NCBI RefSeq assembly: GCF_035984415.1
Contig: NZ_CP130720.1
Coordinates: 6,882,001 to 6,946,000, forward strand
DNA: 64,000 nucleotides
DNA from: Streptomyces sp. NBC_01296
Lineage (GTDB): Bacteria > Actinomycetota > Actinomycetes > Streptomycetales > Streptomycetaceae
Reading direction: 5' to 3'
The notes beneath the pieces were generated by a model. The model had not been told where the DNA came from, did not search any database, and saw nothing but the letters and a program-made list of their open reading frames with translations. Shown here one piece after another: positions 43,520 to 52,679 of the stretch (the stretch's first letter is position 1; each line of letters begins with the position of its first letter). A program made the position numbers and the translations under genes.

Positions 43520-44755
43520 TCAGTAGCGGGGGAGCTGCTCACCCGGCGCTGAACTGTGCACGCCCGCACGGTACTTGGGGATCCGCAGGGTGATCTTCAT
43601 GCCCGCGCCGACCCCCGTCTCGATCACCGGGCCGTACGCGTCCCCGTACACCTGCCGGATCCGCTCGTCCACGTTCGTCAGCCCGATGCCCGACGAGGAA
43701 CCGCTCCGCTCCCCGGCCAGGATCCGGCGCAGCAGGGCCGGATCCATCCCGACCCCGTTGTCCTCGATGGTGATCACGGCCTCCGCGCCCGCGTCCCGGG
43801 CGGCGATCGTGATCAGGCACTCCTCGGTGGAATCCTCCAGCCCGTGCTTGACGGCGTTCTCCACCAGCGGCTGCAGGCACAGGAACGGCAGCGCCACCGG
43901 CAGCACTTCGGGCGCCACCTGGAGGGTCACCTTCAGCCGGTCCCCGAACCGGGCCCCGGCCAGGGCCAGGTACTGCTCGATGGAGCGCAGCTCCTCGGCG
44001 AGGGTGGTGAACTCGCCGTGCCGCCGGAAGGAGTAGCGCGTGAAGTCGGCGAACTCCAGCAGCAGGTCCCGGGCCCGCTCCGGATCGGTGCGCACGAACG
44101 AGGCGATCGCGGCGAGGGAGTTGAAGATGAAGTGCGGGGAGATCTGCGCCCGCAGCGCCTTGATCTCCGCCTCCATCAGCCGGGTCCGCGAGCGGTCCAG
44201 CTCGGAGAGCTCCAGCTGGACCGAGACCCAGCGAGCGACCTCGGTCGCGGCCCGCACCAGCACCGCCGACTCGCGCGAACCGTAGGCCACGAGCGCGCCG
44301 AGCATCCCGTCCTCGCCGGTGAGCGGGGCGACCACCGCCCACTTCAGCGGGCAGTCGGGCCGGGTGCACTCGGTCCGTACGCTCTGGCTGCGGCCCGAGT
44401 TCAGCATCACGGTGACCCGGGCCATCGCCCGCCGCTGGTGGTGGTCGGCGCCCGGACCGTCCCAGGCCAGTACCGCATCCCGGTCGGTGAGGCACAGGGC
44501 CTCGGTGCCCAGCAGGGAGCGCAGCCGCTTGGCGGCCTTGCGGGCGGCGTCCTCGGTGAGCCCGGCGCGCAGCGGGGGAGCGGCGAGCGAGGCGGTGTGC
44601 AGGGTGTGGAAGGTCGCCCGCTCCACCGGGGTCCCGAGGTCCAGGCCGGTCGCCCGTTCACCGCGCCGGGCGTGCCACCGGCCGGCGGCCCAGCCCAGGC
44701 CGAGCAGCAGAGCCGAGCCCGCCACGGCCAGAACCGCGAGCACCGCTCCGGTCAT
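43520..44755 (-). CDS. LytS/YehU-type sensor histidine kinase
   Basis: A 411-aa kinase with a single N-terminal membrane helix (about 2-24), a GAF-like sensor region (about 60-190, with CTRPDCPLKWAVVAPLTGED) and the HisKA-type block ALRAQISPHFIFNSLAAIASF with phospho-His near 210. The HATPase domain has QPLVENAVKHGLED and EDNGVGMDP and SSGIGLTNVDERIRQVY. Start overlaps the symporter stop (ATGA). The LytTR regulator three genes upstream in the same direction is the clear partner. Confidence 0.92.
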   Translation of the reverse strand: MTGAVLAVLAVAGSALLLGLGWAAGRWHARRGERATGLDLGTPVERATFHTLHTASLAAPPLRAGLTEDAARKAAKRLRSLLGTEALCLTDRDAVLAWDGPGADHHQRRAMARVTVMLNSGRSQSVRTECTRPDCPLKWAVVAPLTGEDGMLGALVAYGSRESAVLVRAATEVARWVSVQLELSELDRSRTRLMEAEIKALRAQISPHFIFNSLAAIASFVRTDPERARDLLLEFADFTRYSFRRHGEFTTLAEELRSIEQYLALAGARFGDRLKVTLQVAPEVLPVALPFLCLQPLVENAVKHGLEDSTEECLITIAARDAGAEAVITIEDNGVGMDPALLRRILAGERSGSSSGIGLTNVDERIRQVYGDAYGPVIETGVGAGMKITLRIPKYRAGVHSSAPGEQLPRY

Positions 44756-46572
44756 GGAGCACCGCCCGCACGGGGGCCGGAGCCGGAGCCGGAGCCGCGC
44801 CCGGAGCCAGGGCCGAGCCCGGTGCCGAGCCCGGCCCCGGCGCCGCTCGCAGATCCCGCCCCGGCCCCGGTCACGCTCTCCGGCAGGTGCAGCCGGGCCA
44901 GGGTCGCCGCCGTCCCCGCCGGGACCCGCGACCGGGTGGCCAGCGACACGAGCACCATCGTCAGGAACCCCAGCGGTACCGACCATGCCGCCGGCCACGC
45001 CAGCAGCGTGTGCACCCAGCCCGCCGGGGGCAGCCCCGCCCGCGTCGCCAGCACCGCGCCGAGCGCCGCCCCGCCGCCGGTGACCAGCCCCGCCACCGCA
45101 CCCGGCGGGGTCAGCCCGCGCCACCAGATGCCCAGCACCAGCAGCGGGCAGAACGAGGAGGCCGACACCGCGAAGGCCAGCCCCACCGCGTCCGCCACCG
45201 GCACGTCGGTCAGCGCCATGCTCCCGGCCAGCGGCACCAGCATCGCCACCAGCACCGCGATCCGGAACGTCCGCACCCCGCGCGACGGCAGCACGTCCTG
45301 GTGCAGCACCCCGGCCACCGCCATGGTCAGCCCCGAAGCCGTCGACAGGAACGCGGCGAACGCGCCCCCGGCCAGCAGCGCCCCCAGCAGGTCGCCGAGC
45401 ACCCCGCCCAGCATCCGTTCCGGCAGCACCAGCACCGCCGCGTCCGCGTCCCCGGTGAGGGCGAGCTCCGGGGCGTACGTGCGGCCGAGCACCCCGTAGA
45501 CCGGCGGCAGCAGGTAGAAGCAGCCGAGCAGTCCGAGCACCACCAGCGTGGTGCGCCGCGCGTCGCGGCCGTCGGGGCTCGTGTAGAAGCGCACCGCGAC
45601 GTGGGGCAGGCCCATGGTGCCGAGGAAGGTGGCCAGCACCAGCCCGTACGTCGCGTACAGGCCCAGCGCCGGCCGGTCCCCGTCCGGCGGTTCGGACCAG
45701 CGGGAGGCGTCGGGCCCGGACGTGGCCCGGGTCTGCGGGACCCGGGTGTCCGGGGCGAACTCGAGCCGCGCGCGGGCCCGTACGGAGTGCTCCCCGGGCT
45801 CCAGCGTCAGCGGGGCCGCCGCGTAGGACCGCCCGTCCACCTGCCCGGTGACCTTCAGTGTCAGCGGCGCGTCCAGGGACAGCCGGACGTCCTCGGCGAG
45901 GGTGACGGCGGTGTGCTCGCGGAAGACCGCCGGGGCGTCGAAGGAGGCCCGCGGCGCGCCGTCCCCGGCCCAGGCGGCGAGCAGGAAGAAGGCGGGCACC
46001 AGCAGCGCGGTGAGCTTGAGCCAGTACTGGAAGGCCTGCACGAAAGTGATGCTCCGCATCCCGCCGGCCGCGACGGCGGCGGTCACCACGAACGCGACGA
46101 CCACCCCGCCCACCCAGTGCGGGGCCCCGGTCAGGATCTCCAGGGTCAGCCCGGCGCCCTGCAGCTGCGGCAGCAGGTACAGCCACCCCACCCCCACCAC
46201 GAACAGCACCGCGACCCGGCGCACCGCCTGCGACTCCAGCCGGGCCTCGGCGAAGTCGGGCAGCGTGTACGCCCCCGAGCGCCGCAGCGGGGCCGCCACC
46301 AGCGCCAGCAGCACCAGGTATCCGGCGGTGTAGCCGACCGGGTACCAGAGCATCTCGGGCCCCTGGAGCAGCACCAGCCCGGCCACCCCCAGGAAGGAGG
46401 CCGCGGAGAGGTACTCCCCGCTGATCGCGGCCGCGTTGAGCCGGGGCCCCACCGTCCGCGAGGCGACGTAGAAGTCGGAGGTGGTCCGCGATATCCGCAG
46501 GCCCAGCGCGCCGACCAGCACCGTGACCAGGACGACGACGGTGACCGCGGTCAGCGCGTACGTCTGGTTCAC
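44752..46572 (-). CDS. Solute:sodium symporter (ActP/SSS family)
   Basis: A 606-aa transporter with about 13 helices. FYVASRTVGPRLNAAAISGE and YLSAASFLGVAGLVLLQGPE and then GYTAGYLVLLALVAAPLRRSGAYTLPDF (split) are diagnostic of cation/acetate symporters. A large loop with Pro/Asp content lies at about 185-300, longer than usual. The C-terminal 45 residues are a Gly/Ser/Ala low-complexity tail. GTG at 46572 is preferred because GAAGGA lies 8 bases upstream. Substrate is probably a monocarboxylate. Confidence 0.9.
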   Translation of the reverse strand: MNQTYALTAVTVVVLVTVLVGALGLRISRTTSDFYVASRTVGPRLNAAAISGEYLSAASFLGVAGLVLLQGPEMLWYPVGYTAGYLVLLALVAAPLRRSGAYTLPDFAEARLESQAVRRVAVLFVVGVGWLYLLPQLQGAGLTLEILTGAPHWVGGVVVAFVVTAAVAAGGMRSITFVQAFQYWLKLTALLVPAFFLLAAWAGDGAPRASFDAPAVFREHTAVTLAEDVRLSLDAPLTLKVTGQVDGRSYAAAPLTLEPGEHSVRARARLEFAPDTRVPQTRATSGPDASRWSEPPDGDRPALGLYATYGLVLATFLGTMGLPHVAVRFYTSPDGRDARRTTLVVLGLLGCFYLLPPVYGVLGRTYAPELALTGDADAAVLVLPERMLGGVLGDLLGALLAGGAFAAFLSTASGLTMAVAGVLHQDVLPSRGVRTFRIAVLVAMLVPLAGSMALTDVPVADAVGLAFAVSASSFCPLLVLGIWWRGLTPPGAVAGLVTGGGAALGAVLATRAGLPPAGWVHTLLAWPAAWSVPLGFLTMVLVSLATRSRVPAGTAATLARLHLPESVTGAGAGSASGAGAGLGTGLGPGSGRGSGSGSGPRAGGAP

Positions 46573-46688
46573 CGGTCGGTCCTTCGCCGCGGGGAGCAGG
46601 GGGTACCGGAGTCTACGCACGCGCGCGGACCGGGCAACAGGCGTGATCCCGGCCGATCCCGACCCTTCCCACCGGCCGAAAAGGGGCG

Positions 46689-46964
46689 TCAGCGTGCGGG
46701 ATCGCGATGCTCCGCGCAGTCGCGCAGGGCGATCTCCAGCTCCACGTACGAGTCCTCGGCGCGCCGGAAGGCGAGGGTCAGGGCCGCCTCCGCGCGGGGC
46801 GGCAGCTGCTGCCGGACCCCCTCGTTGGCCTCGTACAGCACGTCGGCCCAGCGCGCGGCGGCGCTGCGCAGCCGGGCGAGCAGCACCTCCGCCTCGGCGG
46901 GGCCGGCGGGCGGGGTACGGGGCAGTACGGCCAGCGCGTCGAGCAGCGCCTGGATCTCGGCCAT
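46689..46964 (-). CDS. Small helical hypothetical protein
   Basis: A 91-aa, almost entirely helical, acidic protein (AEIQALLDALAVLPRTPPAG; AEVLLARLRSAAARWADVLY; EDSYVELEIALRDCAEH). No family recognised. It is not the DUF485 protein often found with acetate symporters, since no membrane helix is present. It lies between the LytTR regulator and the symporter on the same strand. ATG preferred over GTG two codons upstream because of the spacing to GGGGG. Confidence 0.55.
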   Translation of the reverse strand: MAEIQALLDALAVLPRTPPAGPAEAEVLLARLRSAAARWADVLYEANEGVRQQLPPRAEAALTLAFRRAEDSYVELEIALRDCAEHRDPAR

Positions 46965-47175
46965 CCGCACCCCCTGCTCGTTCCGGCCTGTTCCTTCCGG
47001 ACCGGCGGCTCCACGATAGGCGCGGGCCGGGCCGGCTGCGGGCGCCCGAGCCCGCCCTGCGACCGACGGCAGCAGCGGGGCGCCGTACGCCCCTTGCGGT
47101 GCGACGAACGGCGCCCCGGCACGCCGGACGGTCGGAGCGCCGGGCGGTCGGCCGCGTGGTGGTGCGGCCGTGTGG

Positions 47176-48000
47176 CTATCCGGTCGCCTGTCGCATCAGC
47201 AGGTCCCGCAGCTGCCGGGCGTGGCGGCGGCTGACCTGGAGCTCGGCCGAACCGATGCGGACGCTGGTGGTGCCGGCGTCGAGCCGGAGCTCGTCGATCC
47301 GGCCCAGCGCCACCAGGTGGCGGCGGTGGATGCGGACGAACCCCCGGGCCGCCCAGCGCTCCTCCAGCGTCGAGAGCGGGATGCGGACGAGGTGGCTGCC
47401 CTCGTCGGTGTGCAGCCGGGCGTAGTCGCCCTGGGCCTCGACGTACGCGATGTCGGCGATCGCCACGAAGCGGGTGACGCCTCCCAGTTCGACGGCGATC
47501 TGGTCCGCGGTGCGGTCGGCGACGGTGACCTCGGGGGCGGGGCGGCGCTGCACCGGGACGACCGGACCGGCCGCTTCCGCAGGTTCGGGCGGCTGCGTTG
47601 CGGCGGCCCGGCCGAGCTGGGCGCAGGCCCGCCGGACGGCCTCGGCGAGCCGCTCCGGGCGGACGGGCTTGAGCACGTAGTCCACGGCCTTGAGGTCGAA
47701 GGCCTGTACGGCGAACCCTTCGTGGGCGGTGACGAACACGATGAGCGGAGGCTGTGCGAACCCGGCCAGCAGCCGGGCGATGTCGAGGCCGGTCAGCCCC
47801 GCCATGTGGATGTCGAGGAAGACCACGTCGATGCCGTCGGGCCCGTCCGGGCCGGTCTCCAGGGCCCGGGTGATCCGCCGCAGGGCCTCGGTGGCGTCCG
47901 AGGCGCCCTCGGCGCTCAGCACCCGGGGGTCGGAGCGCAGCAGGTAGAGCAGTTCCTCGAGGAGCGGCTTCTCGTCGTCGACGGCCAGTACGCGCAGCAT
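47176..48000 (-). CDS. LytTR-family response regulator
   Basis: A 274-aa two-domain regulator. Receiver (about 1-120): LAVDDEKPLLEELLYLL, phospho-Asp in VVFLDIHMAGLTGLD (about 58), FVTAHEGFAVQAFD, YVLKPVRPE. A Pro/Ala linker leads to the LytTR DNA-binding domain (about 160-270): IAYVEAQGDYARLHTDEG, FVRIHRRHLVAL, LQVSRRHARQLRDLL. It pairs with the LytS-type kinase and probably controls the symporter, as in other LytS/LytTR-transporter systems. LytTR sites were not identified. Confidence 0.93.
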   Translation of the reverse strand: MLRVLAVDDEKPLLEELLYLLRSDPRVLSAEGASDATEALRRITRALETGPDGPDGIDVVFLDIHMAGLTGLDIARLLAGFAQPPLIVFVTAHEGFAVQAFDLKAVDYVLKPVRPERLAEAVRRACAQLGRAAATQPPEPAEAAGPVVPVQRRPAPEVTVADRTADQIAVELGGVTRFVAIADIAYVEAQGDYARLHTDEGSHLVRIPLSTLEERWAARGFVRIHRRHLVALGRIDELRLDAGTTSVRIGSAELQVSRRHARQLRDLLMRQATG

Positions 48001-48107
48001 GCGGTGGAGTCTATGGACGAGTGCGCCGGGGCGGAACGGTGCGCGGCCCGCCTGCCGGGGGGAGAGGGCAGGGGGCCGCGCGGTTCGGGAGCGGGGGGAG
48101 GAGGGGG

Positions 48108-48149
48108 TCAGGAGGCGGTGATCAGGAGGCGGTGGTCAGGAGGTGGTGA
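48108..48149. repeat. Three tandem 14-bp repeats spanning a stop codon
   Basis: TCAGGAGGCGGTGA, TCAGGAGGCGGTGG and TCAGGAGGTGGTGA in a row. Each begins with TCA, which on the minus strand is TGA, so the lipoprotein stop codon (48136-48138) is present in three successive copies. Looks like recent replication slippage. Confidence 0.7.
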
Positions 48150-49134
48150 TCAGCTTGCCGTCGGGCGAGACCGCGTACCAGGTGCCGCCGACGCCCTGCC
48201 CGTTGATGTCACCGGCCTTCTTGTCACCGGTGAAGGTGTAGACGGGCCAGCAGTCGATCGCCTGCTGCTTCATGCCGTCGGGGCGGTCCAGGACGGAGTA
48301 GCCCTTCTCCACGATGCCCTTGGCGTTCGCCTTGTCCACCGGGGGGACCACGGGCCACTTGGCCACGCAGTCGCCGGTGCAGTTGGAAGCCATCGGCCAG
48401 GCGGTGTCCTTCTTGAAGCGGTACACCGTCATGCCGTTGCCGTCGACGATGTGCTCGCCGAGCTTGGGGTCCTTGGCCACGGTCAGCGCGCCCGCGGCCT
48501 GGCCCGCTCCGGCGGGTGCGGCGGGTGCGGCGGGTGCAGCAGGTGCGGCGGGCGCGGCGGCCGCCTTCGCGGCCTTCTTGCCGTCGGGGGCGAAGGCGAA
48601 CCAGGTCCCGCCGACGCCCTGCCCGTTGGTCTCGCCCGCCTTGGTGTCCTTGCTGTAGCGGTACACGGGCCAGCCGGCCACCGTCAGCTGCTTGCTGCCG
48701 TCGGCGCGGGCGACCTCGCCGAGCATCGACGGGTCCATGCCCGCGGCGGCGGTGGCGTCGCCGGCCGCGACGACCGGCCAGGTCTTCGCGCAGTCCCCTT
48801 CGCAGTTGGACTTCGGCGGCTTGGCGGTGTCCTTGTCGAAGCGGTACAGGGTGAAGCCGGCGCTGTCGGCGAGGACCGAGCCGAGCTGCTCGTTCTGGGC
48901 GATCGCCAGCTGGCCCGCGGCCTTGGTGCCGGCTGCGGCGGCGTCTCCCGCGCCTGCGGCGGATCCCGCGCCGTAATCGGAGCCGTAGTCGCCGGCTCCG
49001 GAGGCGGGAGCCTGGGACGCGGCCCCGGCCGGCTTCGCGTCGCCGGCCTTGTTGTCGTCCCCGCCGCAGGCGGTCGCCGTGAGGGCGACGACAACTGCCA
49101 CGGCGGCGAGGGTGGTTCCGCGCTTGATGCCCAT
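48136..49134 (-). CDS. SCO0930-family lipoprotein with duplicated domain
   Basis: A 332-aa secreted lipoprotein: signal peptide with lipobox LTATACGG (Cys near 22), an Ala/Gly/Tyr-rich linker, then two copies of the secreted repeat (PF03640-like): FTLYRFDKDTAKPPKSNCEG plus DCAKTWPVV, and MTVYRFKKDTAWPMASNCTG plus DCVAKWPVV. Both copies end in NGQGVGGTW. The repeats are joined by an Ala/Pro (AAPAAP) linker. The conserved Cys pair and Trp pattern suggest electron transfer or metal binding in the envelope; function unproven. Confidence 0.88.
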   Translation of the reverse strand: MGIKRGTTLAAVAVVVALTATACGGDDNKAGDAKPAGAASQAPASGAGDYGSDYGAGSAAGAGDAAAAGTKAAGQLAIAQNEQLGSVLADSAGFTLYRFDKDTAKPPKSNCEGDCAKTWPVVAAGDATAAAGMDPSMLGEVARADGSKQLTVAGWPVYRYSKDTKAGETNGQGVGGTWFAFAPDGKKAAKAAAAPAAPAAPAAPAAPAGAGQAAGALTVAKDPKLGEHIVDGNGMTVYRFKKDTAWPMASNCTGDCVAKWPVVPPVDKANAKGIVEKGYSVLDRPDGMKQQAIDCWPVYTFTGDKKAGDINGQGVGGTWYAVSPDGKLITTS

Positions 49135-49258
49135 CTTGATCTCTCCCACGTGTGGTGTCTCCGTGTCCGCCGCCCGTTTCCGGTGCGTCGGCAACTCTGC
49201 GAAGGACACGCCTTGTCGGGGTCGATCTGTTCAAGCGGATTCCTGTGGGCTGTTTCAC

Positions 49259-50272
49259 TCACCCGGCATCGAACCCGGCCCGCCGCAGAGCCGTGACCAC
49301 AGCGAGGCCGAGGACTTGGTGTCCGGTGTCATTGGGGTGCAGCCCGTCCGCCAGGTGCTCCGGACCCAGCAGGTCACGGCCCGGCAGCAGGGCGAGGCGG
49401 TCGTCCCCGGCGGCGATCCGGTCGAGGGTGGCCCGCTCCATCGCATCGCGCAGGGCGCCCAGGGTGGCGCCGAGCCGGTTCGGGGTGCGTTCGGCGTCGG
49501 GCCGCAGCACGGGGGAGACCAGCAGCAGCGGGGTCCGCGGGTGTCCGTGGCGGACCAGGTCGAGGAACGCGCGGGTGGTCTCGTACAGCAGGGGCGCCGA
49601 AAAGGGCACGCGGGACCAGCAGTTGGTGCCGAAGGCGAGGGTGAGGACATCGGCGGGGAGGCCGGCGAGCTGCTCGGCGGTGGCGAGTTCCCCGCGGGCG
49701 GCGCCCGCGTACCCGAGGTTGACGGTGTCCCAGCCCAGCGCCCGGCCGGCGACCGCGGGCCAGCCGTGCGCGGGCCGGGTGGACCACCAGCCTTCGGTGA
49801 TCGAGTCGCCGTGCACCACCCAGCGGGGTGCGGGCGGCGCCGGGGCCACGGAGCCGCCGACCGCGCGCAGGCCGAGGATCAGCGGGGACTGCCCTTCGGG
49901 CGGGTGCAGGGTGAACGGGCCCGGCCCGCCCGGCAGTTCGATGCGTACGACGGCCTCCACGGCCGGTTCGGTCCACACTTCCCGGACCACCCCGTGCCGG
50001 TCCCACAGGGCGAAGCCGTGCGCGAGGTCGCGCAGCGCGTCGGTGGGGCCGGGCACGGTCGCCCGGTAGCGGATCTCCACCGCGTGCGCCGCCTGCGCCG
50101 TGAACTCCAGACGCACCCCTATCGGCAGGGTGGCCCGCTCGCCGGTGTCCCAGGGCAGCCGCATGCTGTCCGCCGGGTCGGCCCGTACCGGGCGGCCCTT
50201 GTCGAGCCAGGCGACCCCGCGCAGGAACGGGCCCGGATCCAGCCAGTGCCTGGCGGTGCTCTCGGCGTTCAC
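49259..50272 (-). CDS. SGNH/GDSL-type hydrolase
   Basis: A 337-aa esterase/lipase-like protein without a signal peptide. Residues 1-140 are a beta-sandwich accessory domain. The SGNH blocks follow: VVHGDSITEGWW (Ser near 157), NLGYAGAARGE, LAFGTNCWSR with Asn, and HLADGLHPNDTGH with the Asp/His pair (near 314-317). The architecture resembles carbohydrate esterases of the CE2/CE3-like group. GTG start. It ends 124 bp before the lipoprotein start codon. Confidence 0.88.
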   Translation of the reverse strand: MNAESTARHWLDPGPFLRGVAWLDKGRPVRADPADSMRLPWDTGERATLPIGVRLEFTAQAAHAVEIRYRATVPGPTDALRDLAHGFALWDRHGVVREVWTEPAVEAVVRIELPGGPGPFTLHPPEGQSPLILGLRAVGGSVAPAPPAPRWVVHGDSITEGWWSTRPAHGWPAVAGRALGWDTVNLGYAGAARGELATAEQLAGLPADVLTLAFGTNCWSRVPFSAPLLYETTRAFLDLVRHGHPRTPLLLVSPVLRPDAERTPNRLGATLGALRDAMERATLDRIAAGDDRLALLPGRDLLGPEHLADGLHPNDTGHQVLGLAVVTALRRAGFDAG

Positions 50273-50714
50273 TGCGCGCCTCCGCTCGTCGGTGGGGTGT
50301 CGGGGTCGGAGGGGTCCGCAGCCCCCGATGCCACCGCGTTCACCCGTACCCCGCGCGGGCCCGGTTCACCGCCGCGGAGCGCACCCGCGCGATCAGGCCT
50401 GGCCAGGCGGCATGCTCCGGCAGATCTGACGAGGTGTCAATAACGGAGGTGAAGGTGCCGCGCGCACCGATCGATCATCCGCGCGCAACAAAGGACCATC
50501 CAGGACAGATCCGCGCAACGATCGTGCGGCAATGTGCAAGGATGGTGCATTACGGGCGGTATCTCTCAGCTCGTAGGCTCACTCGCTGTACGTGGAGTGG
50601 CGTGGACCGCCTGCTCGGCGGTCCTCCCCATGCCCAGGCTCATGTCTGTGTCCTGCTCCGGACCGCTGCGGTCGATGCCTCAGTCCCCATCCGCAGTGTC
50701 AAAGGAGTCCCCTC
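50273..50714. other. Intergenic region and long leader before the amino-acid permease gene
   Basis: 442 bp with no convincing gene. A short plus-strand frame at 50434 lacks coding character and overlaps the permease in another phase. Visible: inverted heptamers ACCATCC (50495-50501) and GGATGGT (50540-50546), a small hairpin GACCGCC-TGCTC-GGCGGTC near 50603-50621, and AAAGGAG just before the permease start. The region must contain two divergent promoters and is a plausible place for Lrp control. Confidence 0.4.
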
Positions 50715-52184
50715 GTGCTCGAAACCGGCCAGGCGCCACCGCTCGCCACCGAGCCCCGCAAGCCTGTGAACCCTCTGCTGCGCCGCAAGCCGGTCGAGCA
50801 GATGGTCGCCGAGGGCGGCCAGGGCGAGGGCGGCACCCTGCGCCGCTCGCTCACCATGTGGCAGCTGACCATGATCAGCATCGGCGCCACCCTGGGCACC
50901 GGCATCTTCGTCGTTCTCGGCGAGGCGGCCCCCAAGGCCGGCCCGGCCGTGACGATCTCCTTCATCATCGCGGGCCTGACCGCGCTCTTCTCGGCCCTCT
51001 CCTACGCGGAGCTGGCCGGATCGGTGCCGGTCTCCGGCTCCTCGTACTCGTACTCGTACGTCACCATGGGCGAGTTCATCGCCTGGATCTGCGGCTGGTG
51101 CCTGATCCTGGAGTACGCCGTGTCCGTCGCGGCGGTCGCCGTCGGCTGGGGCCAGTACCTCAACGAGCTGCTCGACGGGACCATAGGCGTCACCATCCCG
51201 CAGGCCGTCTCCGCGCCGCTGGGCGAGGGCGGGTTCATCAACCTGCCGTCGCTGGTCGTCGTCCTGCTCTCCATGGTCTTCCTGATGCGCGGCGCCAAGG
51301 AGAGCGCCACGATCAACTCGATCATGGTCGGGGTGAAGATCGTCACCCTGCTGCTCTTCATCGGCATCGGCATCATGGGCATCAAGTCCGGCAACTACAC
51401 CCCGCTGGCCCCGCTCGGCGTCACCGGCATCAGCGCCGCCGCCTCCACGCTGTTCTTCTCGTACATCGGCTTCGACGCCGCCTCCACCGCCGGTGAGGAA
51501 GCCAAGAACCCGAAGAAGGACCTGCCCCGCGCGATCATGCTGTCGCTCGGCATCGTCACCGTCCTGTACGTGCTCGTCGCCTTCGTCGCCGTCGGCGCCC
51601 TGCCCTGGAAGGACTTCGAGGGCACCGAGGCCGCGCTGGCCCAGATCATGACCAACGTCACCGGTGACAGCTTCTGGGGCGTCGTCCTCGCCGCCGGCGC
51701 CGTCGTCGCCATCTTCTCCGTCGTCTTCGCCGTGCTCTACGGCCAGACCCGCATCCTCTTCGCGATGTCCCGCGACGGCCTCGTCCCCAAGGTCTTCGCC
51801 AAGGTCGACGAGAAGACCGGCGCCCCCCGCGCCAACGTGCTGATCGTGTCCCTCTTCTGCGGCGCGCTCGCCGCGTTCATCCCCCTGGGTGAGCTCGCGA
51901 ACGCGACCAGCATCGGCACGCTCTTCGCCTTCGCCCTGGTCAACGTCGCCGTCGTCATCCTGCGCCGCACCAAGCCCGACATGCCGCGCACCTTCAAGGT
52001 GGCGCTGTTCCCGGTCACGCCGATCCTCGGCTTCCTCGCCTGCGCCTACATGATGTACAGCCTGCCGGGCGCGACCTGGGTCGCTTTCGGTGGCTGGATG
52101 GCCGTCGGCCTCGTGGTCTACTTCCTGTACGGCATCCGCCGCTCCCGACTGGCCACGGCAGAAGTGGCCACAGCAGAAAAGTGA
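50715..52184 (+). CDS. APC-family amino-acid permease
   Basis: A 489-aa transporter with 12 hydrophobic helices. MISIGATLGTGIFVVLGEAA is the TM1 substrate-binding helix, VPVSGSSYSYSYVTMGEFIA TM3, FFSYIGFDAASTAGEEAKNP TM6 and the following loop, close to cationic amino-acid transporters. The GTG is selected because AAAGGAG is 7 bases upstream. Followed after 10 bp by an Lrp-family gene. Neighbouring lysine-catabolic genes at 54-57 kb make a basic amino acid a reasonable substrate (inference). Confidence 0.9.
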   Translation: MLETGQAPPLATEPRKPVNPLLRRKPVEQMVAEGGQGEGGTLRRSLTMWQLTMISIGATLGTGIFVVLGEAAPKAGPAVTISFIIAGLTALFSALSYAELAGSVPVSGSSYSYSYVTMGEFIAWICGWCLILEYAVSVAAVAVGWGQYLNELLDGTIGVTIPQAVSAPLGEGGFINLPSLVVVLLSMVFLMRGAKESATINSIMVGVKIVTLLLFIGIGIMGIKSGNYTPLAPLGVTGISAAASTLFFSYIGFDAASTAGEEAKNPKKDLPRAIMLSLGIVTVLYVLVAFVAVGALPWKDFEGTEAALAQIMTNVTGDSFWGVVLAAGAVVAIFSVVFAVLYGQTRILFAMSRDGLVPKVFAKVDEKTGAPRANVLIVSLFCGALAAFIPLGELANATSIGTLFAFALVNVAVVILRRTKPDMPRTFKVALFPVTPILGFLACAYMMYSLPGATWVAFGGWMAVGLVVYFLYGIRRSRLATAEVATAEK

Positions 52185-52194
52185 TCCACCCGCA

Positions 52195-52650
52195 GTGCGA
52201 CTGAACGATCTCGACGAACGCATCGTGCACGCCCTCGCCGAGGATGCCCGCCGCTCCTACGCGGACATCGGGTCCGAGGTCGGCCTCTCGGCCCCCGCCG
52301 TGAAGCGACGCGTGGACCGGCTGCGCGCCGAGGGAGCCATCACCGGCTTCACCGTCCGCGTCGACCCCGCCGCGATGGGCTGGGAGACCGAGGGCTTCAT
52401 CGAGATCTACTGTCGCCACAACACCTCGCCGGACGACATCCGGCGGGGGTTGGAGCGGTACCCCGAGGTGGTGTCCGCGTCGACCGTCACCGGCGACGCG
52501 GACGCCCTCGTCCAGATCTTCGCCTCCGACATGCGCCACTTCGAGCGGGTGCTCGAGCGCATCGCGGGCGAGCCCTTCGTGGAGCGCACCAAGTCGGTGC
52601 TGGTCCTCTCCCCGCTGCTGCGCCGCTTCACCTCGGGAGCCCCGGCCTAA
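52195..52650 (+). CDS. Lrp/AsnC-family transcriptional regulator
   Basis: A 151-aa feast/famine regulator. HTH about residues 5-50 (LDERIVHALAEDARRSYADI and GSEVGLSAPAVKRRVDRLRA), then the RAM ligand-binding domain with GDADALVQIF (about 100). The start is the GTG ten bases after the permease stop; no strong ribosome binding site, so it is probably translated by read-on from the permease. It likely controls the permease in response to an amino acid. Confidence 0.9.
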   Translation: MRLNDLDERIVHALAEDARRSYADIGSEVGLSAPAVKRRVDRLRAEGAITGFTVRVDPAAMGWETEGFIEIYCRHNTSPDDIRRGLERYPEVVSASTVTGDADALVQIFASDMRHFERVLERIAGEPFVERTKSVLVLSPLLRRFTSGAPA

Positions 52651-52679
52651 GGGGTGTCTTGTCGATCGGTGCGCACGGC

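Noticed and set aside
43520..46186. 888-residue minus-strand frame joining symporter region and kinase
   Set aside because: Upstream of the kinase ATG at 44755 the frame is a shadow of the symporter gene (Arg/Gly/Ala-rich, no family pattern). The real kinase starts at 44755.
50495..50546. Inverted heptamers ACCATCC/GGATGGT considered as an Lrp operator or riboswitch
   Set aside because: Spacing of 38 bases and lack of further symmetry or known aptamer features make either assignment too weak; described only as part of the leader region.
50434..50769. 111-residue plus-strand frame before the amino-acid permease
   Set aside because: Overlaps the permease start in another phase, has no ribosome binding site tied to a conserved start and no recognisable domain.
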